A stretch of DNA of 64,000 nt from Andrena cerasifolii (taxonomy: Eukaryota; Arthropoda; Insecta; Hymenoptera; Andrenidae), in the NCBI RefSeq assembly GCF_050908995.1, contig NC_135126.1, forward strand, positions 8,184,001 to 8,248,000, given 5' to 3'. The translations under genes and the position numbers were made by a program. The notes under the pieces are model-generated. The model was not told the origin of the DNA and ran no database searches. It saw nothing but the letters and a program-made list of their open reading frames with translations. Of this stretch, positions 11,001-24,929 are shown piece after piece (within the stretch, counting starts at the first letter, position 1; each line of letters starts with the position of its first letter).

Positions 11001-13731
11001 ACGCGCCCTCCTCATTTCGCTTTTATCTCCAACAGCTTTCAAATCTCCCTATCGCATCGGGCGTTCCGTCGAACCGATGAGTTCTGATAAGAATACTCCC
11101 AGACGGGGCTACTTGACAATTTATTGCCCGAAGAGACAGGACGGATCCGAATTCATGGGTCACCCGAAGAGGCACGATCAAGTATGTACAGCGAGCCGGC
11201 GTGAACGGCAGACTAATCGCGTAAAAAGATGTCGTCGACGTTACTACGCGCATAGTCACTTGCCGTTGCCTAATTTCTATTTAAACGGGTCTACATCTTT
11301 TTCTCCTCCGAGCTGTCGATTAATTCATCGTTGGGGGATCGTTAAGCTCGGCCAGGACGTCGTGGGCCCCGCGGAATTCGCAGGGGAAGCGTGCCGTGGA
11401 TGCTTGGCGAATAGCAGATGGCGGAATTTCATTTCGTCGAATTAAAGCTACTGAAAAAGTCCGGCGGCGTAAGCCACAAAAACCTGTACAGTGATAATGG
11501 ACGGTTCTTGCTAGCAGCCTTTGCACGCTGCGTTAGTTTCATGGTTGGACGGACAGACGGATGGATAGATGGATGGTCGGAACGGATGTCCCTGCTATCG
11601 ATTAAGAGGAAGAGTTCTGCGACGGACAAGGAGAAAGTTGTAAGTTGATGAAGACAAATGGTAATCTTATTTTTAACTCCGCCTTCGGAATTTCCTGATC
11701 GCTGGAGAAAAGCTACCCATCATGTCCCGCGTGTTAAATCCTTTCCCTGAATCGACCAAAGATGAAACTAACTAGTTTAAAATCACGCGGATCGCGCGCA
11801 GAAACGTCCCCGACCCTTTTGAACACTTGGCGTTCCAGATAACGGAGGCATCGGGGCACGAGCTAACAGGGTGTACGAATTAAATCACGATGCAGGCCTC
11901 GTCCGCGATGCATCGCGTTAAATGCCGTAATAGTGGTTCAACAGCTGGTAATGGTGGTGCGCGGATTAAACGAAAATAACGTTTAGCAGATAGGGTGTCA
12001 ATTTCTCGCGGAACGTTTCAGGGTGAGCTGCGAAAATTTTTTACACCACGCTGGCGCTCGCGAAGATGTCATAATTTCTCGGACAGGATGTAAGCCTCTT
12101 CCTTGTCTGTACGCTAGCAGACGGGAGAGCTAAATTCACGGTGTTTACACAGGTTTACTTCTGATTTATTCGCATTCCAAACGACGCCAGCCCGTGGAGT
12201 TTTATGCGTCGCCATCTTCCCAGGATCTCCCTTTTTCTCGCGGTACTTTGCGAATCGTCTCGCCCTAGCTCCTCCGCGTTCGCGTTTAGCAGCACGGTGT
12301 ACCGCGGGATATGCAAAAAGTATTTCATCAACTGGACGGCGCTTGCAGCCTCCCAATCAGCGAAACTCTGTTTGCCAAACTGTCGCACTCCAGTCGCTGG
12401 GACATCAACGAGCCGCGGAGCATCAGAATTTCCTCGACACAACGATCTTGTCGTGAAGTTGATATTTTTGCCTCGTTAGGGGAGAGGCGTTAAAAGTTCG
12501 GTTTCGTTTGCGAAGCACGGCAAACTAAGGAACACTTTGCATAAATACGAAGCCTGCGCGGCAAGTCTCTTCAGCTGTAGTCTTTTCGTATAACACGGTG
12601 ACCCGGTTTCGCCCCGGAAGTTAATTGCGATTCGAGTGGGCAACATCTCATAACGCTATCGCCGAGGCGAAATGAAAGTATTAGGAGTAACTCCGACTGG
12701 AACGCGGTGTAATTTACCAACAGCCAGGCTCCCAACCGCCGCGCATCAGTGGCTCGAGGTACGTCGAGATCTTTGGAGCAGGTCTGAGACGGAGTGCACG
12801 TACTAAGACGATTGTCACCCGCGACGCAGAACCGGCTTAGGTTCCCGTGAATGTGAAATGAAGTTAAATCGCGACTGAGCACCCTCTTGGGTCGCTCGGA
12901 ACCTATAATGTTTAGCGCCCGGTGTGTTCACTCCGCTATAAAGGAGGCCCTCGAAGTGCACAGACGAGAAGTTCGCGTAGAAGGGAGCTCGGTGAGAACA
13001 GTAGTCAGCCAAAGGTCAGTTACACGCTCGCCTTTCAAAGCCCCTCGCACCTTCGCCGCTCTGCAATGACGGGAATACAGCGTCGTCAATTGTCCCTTCG
13101 CAAGATACACCGTCGCGTCAAATTGCGCTCGAGGAAAAATCTGGAAAAAATATTCGCCTCCGGAGTGTCTCGCACCTCGGCGAGAGTGTATCGCGAGAGG
13201 GATGAAGCTCTGAAAGGTGGATTTCGCAGCGTACACTGAAGCCTCCTCGGCTCAGCCAAAGGAGATACGTCTCACTTAATCTTCTCTGCTCTGCGTATGT
13301 ATATACAAGTTACACGCTCGCGACCTCATAAATCGATATAATTCCCCGCAAGAATTGGAGAGAATTTCTTTCATCCTTTCGTTCGCCTACTGCGTAAACA
13401 TTAGCAACCGTGGGCGTACTATTTCATTCCCAGGCTACCGTGCATTAATCACGTAACACAGCACTTGTAATTCCCCGTCCCGTGGAGGTGGAAATTATCG
13501 CGGGCGCGTTATTACAGCCGTCTTCAATTAACCGGAACGGCTGCGAGCGTTATGTACTCGGCTTCCAGGAAGAGTGTAACGCGTTCGGTAGCCGCGGATC
13601 ACGGTGTTTGGCGAAGACGAACGGTAAAAAGCGGGCCCCGGGGGCTGGTCGAGGAATTTCCCCTTTTCCTTTATTGTTCGTTATACACACACTGGCACCG
13701 TTCCGCGTGGCGGCATTAAACTATAAAGCCC

Positions 13732-13750
13732 CCTCTCTCTCTCTCTCGCT
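13732..13750. repeat. CT microsatellite
   Basis: A run of CT dinucleotides follows a C-tract. Confidence 0.85.
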
Positions 13751-15359
13751 CCACCTTCGACGGTGGATGACTCCGGCAGCTTTTTAATCACGCAACAAGA
13801 GCCCATGCGCAACTACGTCGCGTCGCGGCGTTCGTCCTGCCATAAAAGCAGCCGGATAATGCGCCCTTACCTCAGCCCCTTTTCAATATCCGCGGTTACG
13901 CGGATCGTAAATGAATTTACGGTTCGAACGTGCCGTAATCCCTAAGTTTACACCTCCATTAACAAGTCGAGTGGCCCCCTCCGTCGACGGAAAAAGCCTT
14001 CTACTCAGCTTTCGACCGATAAAGTAGCCTCGGAAATTGCCACCCAGCCGGGGGGGATTTCACGAGGCGGTCCCACCGCCGAGCAGAGCGGCGGGAATAA
14101 ATGAAATGTCGCTAAACGGTCTCATTAACATTATCGTACCGTTTTATTAATTCCCCGGACGGTTTTCGGTGCCGTGGAGCCTTGACCAACGGCGATCGAT
14201 AACCAATTTTCCCGGCTGCCACTGGAAGCCCGCCTATCGAAGGGATTGCTGTGTTTCCGAATTTCTCCCGTCCCTTGCAACAACGCCGGCGATCGAACAC
14301 GCAACGCAATAAACGTTTGCGTGGCTCCGTAGAGTAGAATAAGATCCCGGCCACTCGACGGTAAGTTCATTTAAAGATTACGACGCACCGGAGGCGGGGT
14401 GGAACCTACCACGGTAAGAGAACAATATTTGGTTCGACGGAAGATTTACAACTTCAGACAAACACGATACCCGGGCGAACCCTCGCGGAATATATTCGCG
14501 GTGGCCAAGTCGGAACTTGTGCTTCCCGGGAACTTTACCGGCATTCAAGTGTACATCTCCTCTCCGCCTCCCCCGTCGCTTCCGAAATCGAATTGTCGAG
14601 GGGATCGGAAAAATTTTGCCCGCCAGGAACTGTGCCGAGGGAATTCCGTCGCGACGTACCCGAGGATTATTTATATCGTCTTCGCGGCAACGAACGTTTC
14701 GACTGTATGAGTCGCTGGAATAACGGAGAATTTTCGCGGTCTTTCTCTGGGATCGTACGAAAGCCAGTGGATCGATAATACCCCGTAAAATTCTTACCCC
14801 TGTCAGCCCACATTCACTGTACCTATACCATTCTTGCAACATCGTATTCTCGTTTACGTTCCTTCGTCCCGTTTGAAGACGTTCCTCGCTGCCCCTATGT
14901 AAATCAGAAGGCGTAGTTTCTTGAGATACCGGCAATAAGGTCGCGCTCATTCTGTGTCGTGGAATGCGGCGAACAAGAAACTGCAATAACCATTATACCA
15001 ACTCGCGAATAATTGCCATTTATCTGCGCGTGGGACGATATTTTGGTGGTGAAATTCTCTGGTCGGTTTCGTTTTGGCTGGAATAAAGAGGAGAGGTACG
15101 TAGTGGACGTTTTCGAGATGTTCCGAGGTATATCGGTAGTCTGTGCGTCCGATTATCTAGGCGAATGGGAAGATCTGTTTCAGAGTCGGCGATATCGACA
15201 GGCAGAGGGGGTTGGGAATTAGGACGAGCTGATTTCGTGAGAATTATTCATCAAAAACGAGTCTGGCAGAGTGTGATGGCCCATTGGAAAGGGAGTCTCG
15301 TTGGTTTCCGTAGCATCAGCCTTGGCACAGTGGAAACGGAGAAACTGGTGTCTGCACGA

Positions 15360-15506
15360 AATTCCGCTTTGACTACAATGCCCCAAGGGTTAAGTACCGC
15401 GGGCGCAACGGACATCGTCGTTCCAGAACTCGGGCAGTTAACCCAGCGCTCAAAGCTTCGCTTTGCAAACGACGAAAGCAGAAAATCTACTTTCCCCAAC
15501 TTTTCG
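15360..15506 (+). repeat. Diverged direct repeat, copy 1
   Basis: Aligns with 15802-15940 in the same orientation. Shared ordered blocks include CTACAAT, GGGTTAAGTA, GCGG, CGGAC, CAGTTAAC, GCTCAAA, TTGCAAAC and CTACTT. Copies differ by many substitutions and small indels. It resembles no element I can name. Confidence 0.6.
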
Positions 15507-15801
15507 ATCTCTTCGCCTCTCCGACAACCGTCCCTCCCCGCCCCTTTTACTTAAGCGAACCGAACGATTTCATTTTTGAGACAACGTCGTGGAAATTCCG
15601 CGACGATCTTCCCTCTGCTCCTACCGCCTCCTTTCCCATCTTTCCTCGCCGGGCATAAAATCATTCTCGGCCAGAGAGCTTTCTTCCCTGACGAACGTTC
15701 ATTACAACAAATATTGGAAGGCAGAGAATTCTCGCTGGAGCCCCGGCCGCATTCCTGCGGCACGGTGTTATGAGATAAAAAAGGAGGAATCGGCGTCGAC
15801 A

Positions 15802-15940
15802 TGGAATCCCGTTCGGTCTACAATACCCGGCGGGGTTAAGTATCGCGGCGCGCATCGGACAAGAGCAGTTAACTCGGGGCTCAAAACTCTAGATTGCAAA
15901 CCGGCCAGCCGGAAAAACTACTTGCTGCAACTTCCCGAAC
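15802..15940 (+). repeat. Diverged direct repeat, copy 2
   Basis: Second copy of the repeat at 15360-15506, about 440 bp downstream, with the same order of conserved blocks. No terminal inverted repeats or target duplications were seen around either copy. Confidence 0.6.
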
Positions 15941-18900
15941 CTTGCCTCCTTTTGTTCTAGTCTATTCTCCCTCGCCACGGAATCACGCGAATAAACGCTT
16001 ACCGCTCGAATTTCCCGGGAAGAAAATTTCGAATCTCCTTACTGCGAGCACGTAACTTTCCTCCCTTCGATTCGAGGAGGAAAGAGCACACCGCCGATCA
16101 CAAGCTCCAATGCAGTATATCGTTTACATTTTCAGGGGAAGAGGGTAGCTGAATGCGATTCATGGATTCGATGTCCACATGGTTTTAATCTCGTTGAAGC
16201 GAAAGCATTGATCGTTCCCGGGCTTTCCAAATACATACCGCGTATGAAGAGACCAAAGGGCGTTGCTTAATATCGGCGGCATACTTCCAGGAATTATTGT
16301 TAAATGAATGAAAGAACTTTCCATTATTTCAATCAAACCCATCATATCGGCAAATATTCCGCGACAATGAGAATGCGGAAGCTATGAAGAATGCTGACCG
16401 AAAGAGAATCTGGTCGTGCGAGGAAAAAGACTTTTAGACGCTTGCATGAAAGCTGGAACGTATAGTATAACTGACAATTGTAATTGAGAAATCTGATTTC
16501 GATTTGGAGCGCTCCCTGTTCGAATCAGCTGCTGTTGATTCGAGAAATGTGCAACGGAGTTAAGTGAAACGGGCGGGCTGTAATTATAACAATTACTAAA
16601 TATATCATCCTGCAGAAATATCCATAATTTTACTCCTGTCATGCATGAAAAGGAGATGATTCGTGGCGTTTATACAATCGGCACGTTTATGAATAGACGC
16701 GTCGCTCGAAACCGTAGATTACGGGTCAGACCGTGTTTATTATAAGATTTGAATTCATATCAGATATTAGGGGCCTTTTGAACGATCTTTAGGAAATTTT
16801 ATGTTCGTATCACCTTGCAATGGTAACAGGCACTCGAAACTACGCGAACTCGGCGAGGTTATCGATGTTCGTTAATCGCACGTATATAAGACAGTACGCT
16901 CGGCAATCAGAATGCTCATTAACGAGATACAAACATTAATTAAATGCAGAATACGCTCCGTTAATTCATTGTGGTTCAAGCTCCCTCTATTTAGGTATCG
17001 TATGTACACGCAATCAATGGATGCTTATGTTAATGTTAATCAGCAAATATTAAGACCAATTAGAAACAAAAGTAGGAAGAATAGAACGAAGGGGGGCAGT
17101 TAACAGTGGGGAATATAACAAAGAGTCATTAAGTGGGAAATTAATGCCCCTTAGTAGTCCAAGAAGTAATAATAACGAAACGAGCACTCTTGCCCTTTAT
17201 ATACATCTCGAACACTGTCAATTTAATTAGGTCAAAAGCTTATTCTCCAATGATACTATTATTTCCTACTACTTAGGCAGAATTCTCCCCTTAATGTCGA
17301 AATAATTCCATAGGACATTAAGGGTTCCAAGTGAACATTTCAGGACTGAATAAAACGCTAATCTTTTATAGGAAGCAAGTGGTCCCGTGGGTCCCATGGA
17401 TGACCCAATCGTTAATACCTCCCTCGAAAGCTGCGCAAAGGGAAATGGAGGCAGAAGCTACGATATATTTTTTCCTTCGCTCGACCACTTACAGCCCCCC
17501 GTGACTCTGCTCCCTCTCTGCTCGCAGCTGATGCGAGCGTTATTGCCAAGGCGCGAGCTCTCGAAACAGAGTAAAAGCGTTCCGGCTCGTATTGCCAATT
17601 CATTTGTCTGGAATCGTGGAACTGGCTATGGAAACGCCCGCGTACCCGGGGTTAGAAGGCTTTAAAGCGATGTAAACTGCGGAAACGTGCAAATAAGTAT
17701 GCCGAGGGCCCGCGAAGGTACCTCCGTTTCATGGCCTGATAAATTGTTCTCGGTTCGGAGGGCTATCGCTATTCCGAAGGATGAATGTGCGCTAATATGC
17801 GCGAATGCCCCGAGGAAAAGTTTCCGGCGCGACTGCGGGGTGGGAAAAATTTCCGCCGAACTGCGCGAGCTGGACGATTCGAACCTGGGTCGAAGGAGGC
17901 ACCCATGACGAGCCGATGAACTATAACCGCGAGCCTCGTTGCCGGTCCTCCAACTTCGGCCGAGGGAAAAGTTCGGAGTCGCGTGCGTGAACCTCCGTGC
18001 AGTGTCTTGTGGCTAATTCGTTTCTGCTCGATTCATCTTGCTGGATACAGTTCTGATGGTAATGCATTATTCTTCGGAGCTTACAGGGCTTATTAACGAT
18101 AATCGGACAACTAATGGCGGATAATAAGGGTACTCGTAACCTTTACGTGCATGAAACCACAGCTCGAGTGTACAGTCTTACTACGCGAAAAAATTCTGTT
18201 CGTTTTTATTCCGCCTTTCGAAGGAGCATTAGAAAAACGCACACGACCAGTGCGACACGGACCGTGTACAAACAACGCGAGCATGAACTTCCATTGTGAA
18301 TTATTAACGCCGTAAATAGAGTAGGCAGTGAGCACGCAGCCGTCATCATTAAAATATGTACGACTAATTATCATCAAGCTAATTAATTTCGCGAGAGAGC
18401 TGATTACGTAAACTTCGTCGATATTCGATACTCCACGGAACTATATCCTGCAACAACAACTTGTAAATGGTAGACACTCTACTCCCTGGTCTGCAATGGT
18501 ATCGCAGCCGAAATTGAAAATAGGTACTTTGCTAATATCTGTGCGCAAAGCGTAGAATATCGTCGGCAACAAAACGCGCCACGCTAACAAGATTCCGAAT
18601 GCCCTTTTACTCTCGTTAACCTCTCCAACGCCAGCTGCCATTAATTTAACTGATAAATCTTTAAACTACGGCATTTCCTGCTCGCATCCCCTACGTAAAC
18701 TTTCCCTTCGACCTACGATCCCTTTTCTTGCTTTGCTACTGTCGAGTGGAGCGCTTGGAAATTGTCGACGTCGATGGAAACACCAAAGCGACTTTGTATC
18801 GTTGCCGTCTTCGTTCACTTCGCGGATGCACTTTGCCCCATCCGGGGAAAAGTTTTCGCCCGATCGAGGACGTAACCCGGCCGGGGGTAATTTCTGAACC

Positions 18901-19820
18901 CGCCGAGAGCTTAGAGACCACTGTTACACATTATGTACGTGCCATGCAGAATATCCTTATTACACAGTCGAACGAGCAAGTCGCTGCCAAGGTCCCCAGT
19001 CCACCCCCTTCAAGCCTTTCTATCCGTACCCCCTATTTCTTGGTAGCCGTGCCATAAATTTCTTCAGCCACTTTTAAAGCGCTCGCTAGCGGGTCGACGA
19101 TTTTCCCCTGGATTATGACTGAAATTACTTTGCTCGGTGCCGTGGCCAAAAATGGGGATTCGGTCGCGTCAACCTCTCGGCAGGAAATGTTACCGATACG
19201 AGAGCAACCAGCGATTCCAACCCCCCCGCCAGAGTTCCCTCGCTTGTTCGGAGTAGATGCCACCGAGGCGAGCGTTACTGAAATTCTACGATCAAAAATG
19301 GACCCGGAAAGACTCTCCGCTAAACGTGGGAGAAGCGTTTGGCTGGCGGCCGATCGTTAACGACGGCTGACGAAGACACGGAGCGCTACATCATCGAACG
19401 AGAATTTAATTTCGCGAGAGGATTCCACGGTCACGGCGGGGTGGGGCCAGAGAGAATCTAAGGAGATAAAGGGCGTTCCGAGGGGACGGAAAGCGATGTT
19501 TGAAACGTGGTTAATAAAATCGCATGAATATTCAGCAAGCGGGAGGAGGGAGGAATTGAAGTCGCTGCCGATTCGAAACAAAAAGGTAATACGGATCCGC
19601 CGTTACAGGTGCCGCTCCCTCTGGAAAATTGAACTTCCGAAATCCGCCGAGGATTATTCCCCTTTCCCGTTCGTTTTTGCTGCGCCGTCGATTTCGAAAT
19701 GAAACTTCGTCCATTAAAGCTCTATCCCACGCGAAAATCCCTTTGACGGTCCTCTTTCTTTGGCGGTTTCGCGGCGCTTGTTACCAGCTTTCGCATAAAA
19801 TGAAACGACGGGAGGCGCGC

Positions 19821-19843
19821 GATATATACATATATATATATAT
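19821..19843. repeat. TA microsatellite
   Basis: A short run of TA dinucleotides with one CA interruption. Confidence 0.85.
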
Positions 19844-22800
19844 CGAATGCAGCATGGATCGCGGGGTCGATGATTATCTTGACAACGCCGAGAAATGGCG
19901 GCAATTTCTGCGCGACTGTACGCGAGGCCGTTCGCCGGGAAATTTTAAAAGCACTCGGGCATTCGTTTCCAACCCCCAGAGATCCCGCGCTGGGGAGAAA
20001 ATTTACCGCGGCCGGTGGAAAGAATTTCCACGGTCGCTCGGTTCGACGCCGCTACCGTGCTTCTCCTTTCTGTCTCGCTCCGCCGGGCGATTGGCCGAGA
20101 AGCTTTTAGCCTGGAACGCAATGGATCAACATCGACTCGACGGGTCACGATCGGCTCGAAAGAGGATTCCTCGGTATATTAGACATCGTCCACCGGCCGC
20201 CGTCGAGCATTTCGATGCGCGGCGGCGTTTCCCTGCTTGCGAAACAAACACCGGCGATTTAGAGATCCTCCTGCGAGACTAAATAGACCCGGCGAGGAAA
20301 CTGATTCCATCCACCCTCGGCTCCTCTCCTTCTCTTGGCTCCGCGCCCTAATCCCCTGTTTTTCTTTCCGTCACGAATCCAAGATTTTTTCCATTAATTC
20401 GTACCCTTCTCCCTGCCTGGCCCTACCAGCGCCGCATGCTTTAAAGCAGCTCTCTTTTCACGAGGCAACGCGGGTGGGGATATTAAAATTGACAGATTCG
20501 GAAGCTCGTATTAATCGAGTGGATGAATGGATTCGGGCGACTGGCACGGTTGACGGTCACTGGGAATCTTCGTTCGCACGGTCGGAAGCAACGGAAGCCA
20601 AGAGACGAATAACAATTTAATTGGACTTGCAGCTGTCTGGCAGTTTCTAAACTCGCCTCTATTCGTAATTAGGCTTGCGGCCGGCGGTGGGATGCGCGGT
20701 TAAATAATTCAATCCTCCGCCTCTGCGTGTGGCCCAAGGGGTCTCAGGATGTCTGCCAGCCAGCCTCCGACGAAATTCCCGGCGTATTGGTAACTGGGGT
20801 ATTAAGTAGCCGATACAGCGCGCAAGTACTCGACGCTGTCAATAGTAAGACCGTACATTACCGGGGGTGCACGGGGATGGTTCATAATCGAGTCGCTTTG
20901 TAGGCGATCGTTTCGTCGTTAGCGTCGCTGATGTTCGATGGAGTTTCCTTTCGGCGTAACAATCAGCCGGCGATTAGCATTTCATTCGAGACAAACTGTT
21001 GTATTCCGACTGGAAGGGAATTACCCCCCGCGATATATCCGCCGTGCCCGGCGATACGCAATTTCCTGTTATTACAGTGGGACGCGCGAACCTATTTGCT
21101 CAACTGCACTTTATCGAGGCATCCGCGCCGTATTAGTTATTGCCCCGCTTGTTTCTATTCATGCGCGAACTTTCGTCGCGCGTGGAGGTGCACGCCTCGA
21201 AGAGTGCCGTGCAATCCGCACAGACGTAGATTGCACTGGCACACGGCTGACAAACGTAACGAATCAGCAAAGGGAAAATAATCGAGTGCCCGCGCGACAT
21301 CGTAAAGTGGCTGCGACACGGGGCAACCCGCTCGCGAGCATAGACAGAGCATTTTGACGAATTTATATGCTAATCCCGTGCGGTTGACGAGTCTGAGATT
21401 AACTTCGGCCCCCCAGTTGCCAGTCGCCAGCCTCCCCTGGCCGACCGTATTTTCTGCAGTTGCCCCAACAATGTCTCTTGTCACTTCATTTATTCCGCGC
21501 CGAAATGACAGAAGCATTACTCGGTTCGAGCCCGGAGTCCATTTGCGAATCGGGCAAATTTGATTCGCTGGCTCACCGCGAGTTTCAGATCTGTCCAACT
21601 GCGTCGAAGGAATTTTTCAGCGGAAAGTTTCTCTCGAATCCACGCTAACTGTAGGATTAGGTGGTACGTGACAAGTTCGACCCTCGCTGGAAATCTGTTA
21701 GAACACACGCTACCGCGAGTGACAGTGTTTCTAATCGGGAAACGCGGCAGCTTTCCATAACGAGGTATTCCTGGAAGCTGGTTCTCACCCATGAATCTAC
21801 GTGTCGTTAAATATTATAATTCTAGCTGGCACTCGTATCTGAGATGAAGAAAGAAAACTTTTCTTGCATCGTTGGACGTTTCGTAGAATATCAAAGGTGC
21901 TAAGATGTTGTTGGAACGCTCCCCATTTTCTTACGCGCGAAGACGAAACGTTCTCGCGTTTACATCGCCAGAAGTTCTTCTCATTCCCAGAGCAAGTGGG
22001 GAACGCTGGAAAAATTCGGCCGGCTGTTGCAGGAGCAGCCTGTAAGTGCAGACCTCTCTACGCGGACTTTAACTGAACGGGACCGAGTGGAAAAAATTTC
22101 AGCGCGCCTCGTTTTGGAGGGAGTAGCACGGCTGCGGATTCGTGTCGGGGCGAGTGTTGTAGTCGCCTTATTCCTGCCAGCTCGCAGGAGTTTCTGGGCC
22201 TGGGAAATTAAGGTCGGCGAGAGCAGCGTGGTCTCGCTCGGCGAGCCATTGATGTGCCCGTAAAAACGAGCTCACATAGAAATTTTATTGTCATCCGAAA
22301 ATAGCGTGCTCCTGTCGCGAGTGGAATGGGTCCGAGGAGGTGCAACTCTCTGTTTGGATTATACCCCGCAGAAACAGTAAATCACTTTCCTTCCTTCATC
22401 CCCTTCAACGATCCTTTAAACGCCTCATACGTCGACAAACCGAGGAAAAATCAACATTTCTGTTTGTTTACGAACTCGTTCTCGAGGCTGTTCGTTTCAC
22501 CTCTCGTGTTCTTTACGTCGAGTAATCGCTGTTCTGTTTTATCGCGAAGTTCAAAGGCCCCGATGCGATACCACCGCGATATTGAATTGTTTCATAAATA
22601 ATTTCAATTCCTCTCCACCGCGCGGGGAAGTAGCACTGCCTTCTCGGTCATTTAAACGTCAACGAGGCGCAATCAATCTTCTCGGTGCCTGTTAATTTCA
22701 TTATTTTTTCTATCTATCACCGTTGCGTTGGTGGATTTAACGGAGGGTTCGTCAATAATAACGAACTAAAATATTAACTTTCAAAACAGGTAAACACTTG

Positions 22801-24929
22801 GCCCGGTGCTTGCGGAATATGAATTCCGAAAAATAGCGGAGAAACAATATGAGTTTCCGTGCAGCTTGCACGTTCCCGCGTCGTAGTGAAATATACAATT
22901 TACGTGTTTCTCGTTTATTCGCTTCCATTTTATCGGGTCGCAGCGACTGGCCACGTTCTCCGCGGGTAAATAGAATTAATAAATGCAGCGGAGGGAAGTA
23001 GCCGTTGCCGCGACGGCGGGGGTGAGATGCATACTTATTCATAAGGAGAAATCTGAAAGGTGTTCGACCTGCGCCCGATGGAAGAGGGTTTATACTACTT
23101 GAAGCGGACATTACGTCGTCTGCGCATCGATTTCCGGGGAACCTGTTACAGGATCCACAGTTTTGTCCTTTAAAATCAAGCTCACACTCCCAGAAAGCTG
23201 AAATTGGGAAACGGTGACGTGGAATGGAAGTAGGAATCGCGTCTGGCTTGATTCAAAGTAGAAGAAGCCGCCTTGATCGGCCGGTTGGCTTTAATCTTAC
23301 TGTAATCGACAATTTCTTACGTGTCACACGCATGCGACGAGGCAATTTGAAATCAAGGAAGTGACTACAGCGTGACGGGGCTTTTCAGCGGGACCCAGCT
23401 AGGACGCGGGTTTTAATTTCAAATTTCCAGCCCTTAGCGGCTCGCGTTCGTATATAAATGATGCAATTGCCTTCGGTGCAGACGGGCGAAAATAAATTAT
23501 GCTCCCCCGGCAGAATCCACCGCGTACAGAACGATCGTGCAAATTTATTTGCGCGAAGAAGCACGAAAGAGTGAGCCCAGGCCCTCCCTCGCTTCGAAGG
23601 GCTCGGCAATAAAGGGATCACACCGGGCCGGGCTAAGACGATTTATCGTCTAGGTAGGTTTGCCATTTTCGATAAAGAGTCACCGCGCTACATGCTATAA
23701 ACGGAGGCGCGATGGGGACAGATAAAGTCAATAATTCGTGGCGTTTGACGGGCGGCTTATTGCTTCAGGCGCAGAAGAATCGCGAGAACGAAGGTTTAGG
23801 GCCGCCAATTTGTCAAAGAATACTTTACGGCTGAAATTCGGGTGTCCGGAGGGTGTCACCCCGATGAATTTCGCCCCCGGGGCCCACGGCCGCAGGCACT
23901 CGCGTCGGTATCGTTCGTTACCGTTCCTACGGAATTCATACGTAGGAAGGATTTATCGCGTAGAGAGCATTTTAACAAGTTCCCTCCTGCTCAGCAATAA
24001 ATCTGCGATGACCATCGATCAGGGGAAGTCAATCAACCAGTAGCTCCGCGCCGAAGCCGTGTAAAAACACACGGTAGCGTAAGATTTATCGCCTAGCATT
24101 CCTGTCAATCGTGTAAACTGCACTCGACATAATGCTGATTGTTTAGAGTCACAATCGATAACTTCTGCTTGGCATTCGCTGGCTCCTGTTTATCTATGTA
24201 GCAAGCGAACACCTATCAAGTCTGACTAAAAAGGAACAAAGTACACCTCTGTCCTATCAAATGAATTCAAACAGTTGTGCCATTTGGGTGAGCACCAAAA
24301 CCACTTCTACTCCTCATAACTTTGTCCCTCCCTCGTTAGAATAATTACGTCTCAAACTCAATGTAATATTCACCCGCCATCTAGCGCGGGAAAAAATATC
24401 GCCAGTTCGATTTAAAAATGTATCCTCGTGCGATTGTCTCATCAATTAGAGAAGCTACCGTGGCACGGAGCCCAGTTCTACTTTACTCGCTGCAGGAACG
24501 TACCCAGCGTATACCAACAGACGAGAACAGGCATGGGCGATCAATATTTCAAGGGGTTGTACTCTGTCGGTGGTGCGCTGCAGGGGTTGCGGTCGTGGAA
24601 TACACTTCGAGTGCCCGCTGCCGGGATTTTTCCAACACTTTCATCCAAATTCCTCCCCGATACAAAGTGGCCCGTCTGACAAATACAAAATTTCGAAAGC
24701 TCCTCGAATCGTCTTAGCTAAAAATTCAGTAGAAACCCTAAGGCGCATAGTCCGCATAGTACTCCTCCTTATTCCTAACTTTTCGGCTGCTCCGCGGAGC
24801 CTGACCATCTGAAACACTTGCGAAACGTTGGTCAAGGTGCGCTGAAGTCTAAAAGTAGACCAGCTTCCGTGATACTTCAACGGTCCTCGCAGGATCTGCG
24901 GAAGACCTCTCCAGTTGTGGACGTTACCT

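Larger units (their letters stand above)
8043..24929. other. About 17 kb without recognisable genes
   Basis: Both strands were read for conserved protein motifs and for runs of exons with compatible phases; none were found. Open frames here reach about 200 codons but overlap on several frames and look random. The stretch holds microsatellites, one diverged direct duplication (15.36-15.94 kb) and scattered AT-rich blocks. It could be intergenic, or the long 5' intron(s) of the minus-strand gene or of RyR. Non-coding RNA genes cannot be excluded. Confidence 0.5.

Noticed and set aside
16883..16915. TATA-box-like TATATAAG with a TCAGA about 25 bp downstream
   Set aside because: No gene or exon follows on the plus strand; such AT motifs are frequent in the region.
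17863..17895. tRNA T-arm-like motif (GATTCGAACC) on the minus strand
   Set aside because: Bases flanking the loop do not form the 5-bp T stem and no acceptor or anticodon stem is present.
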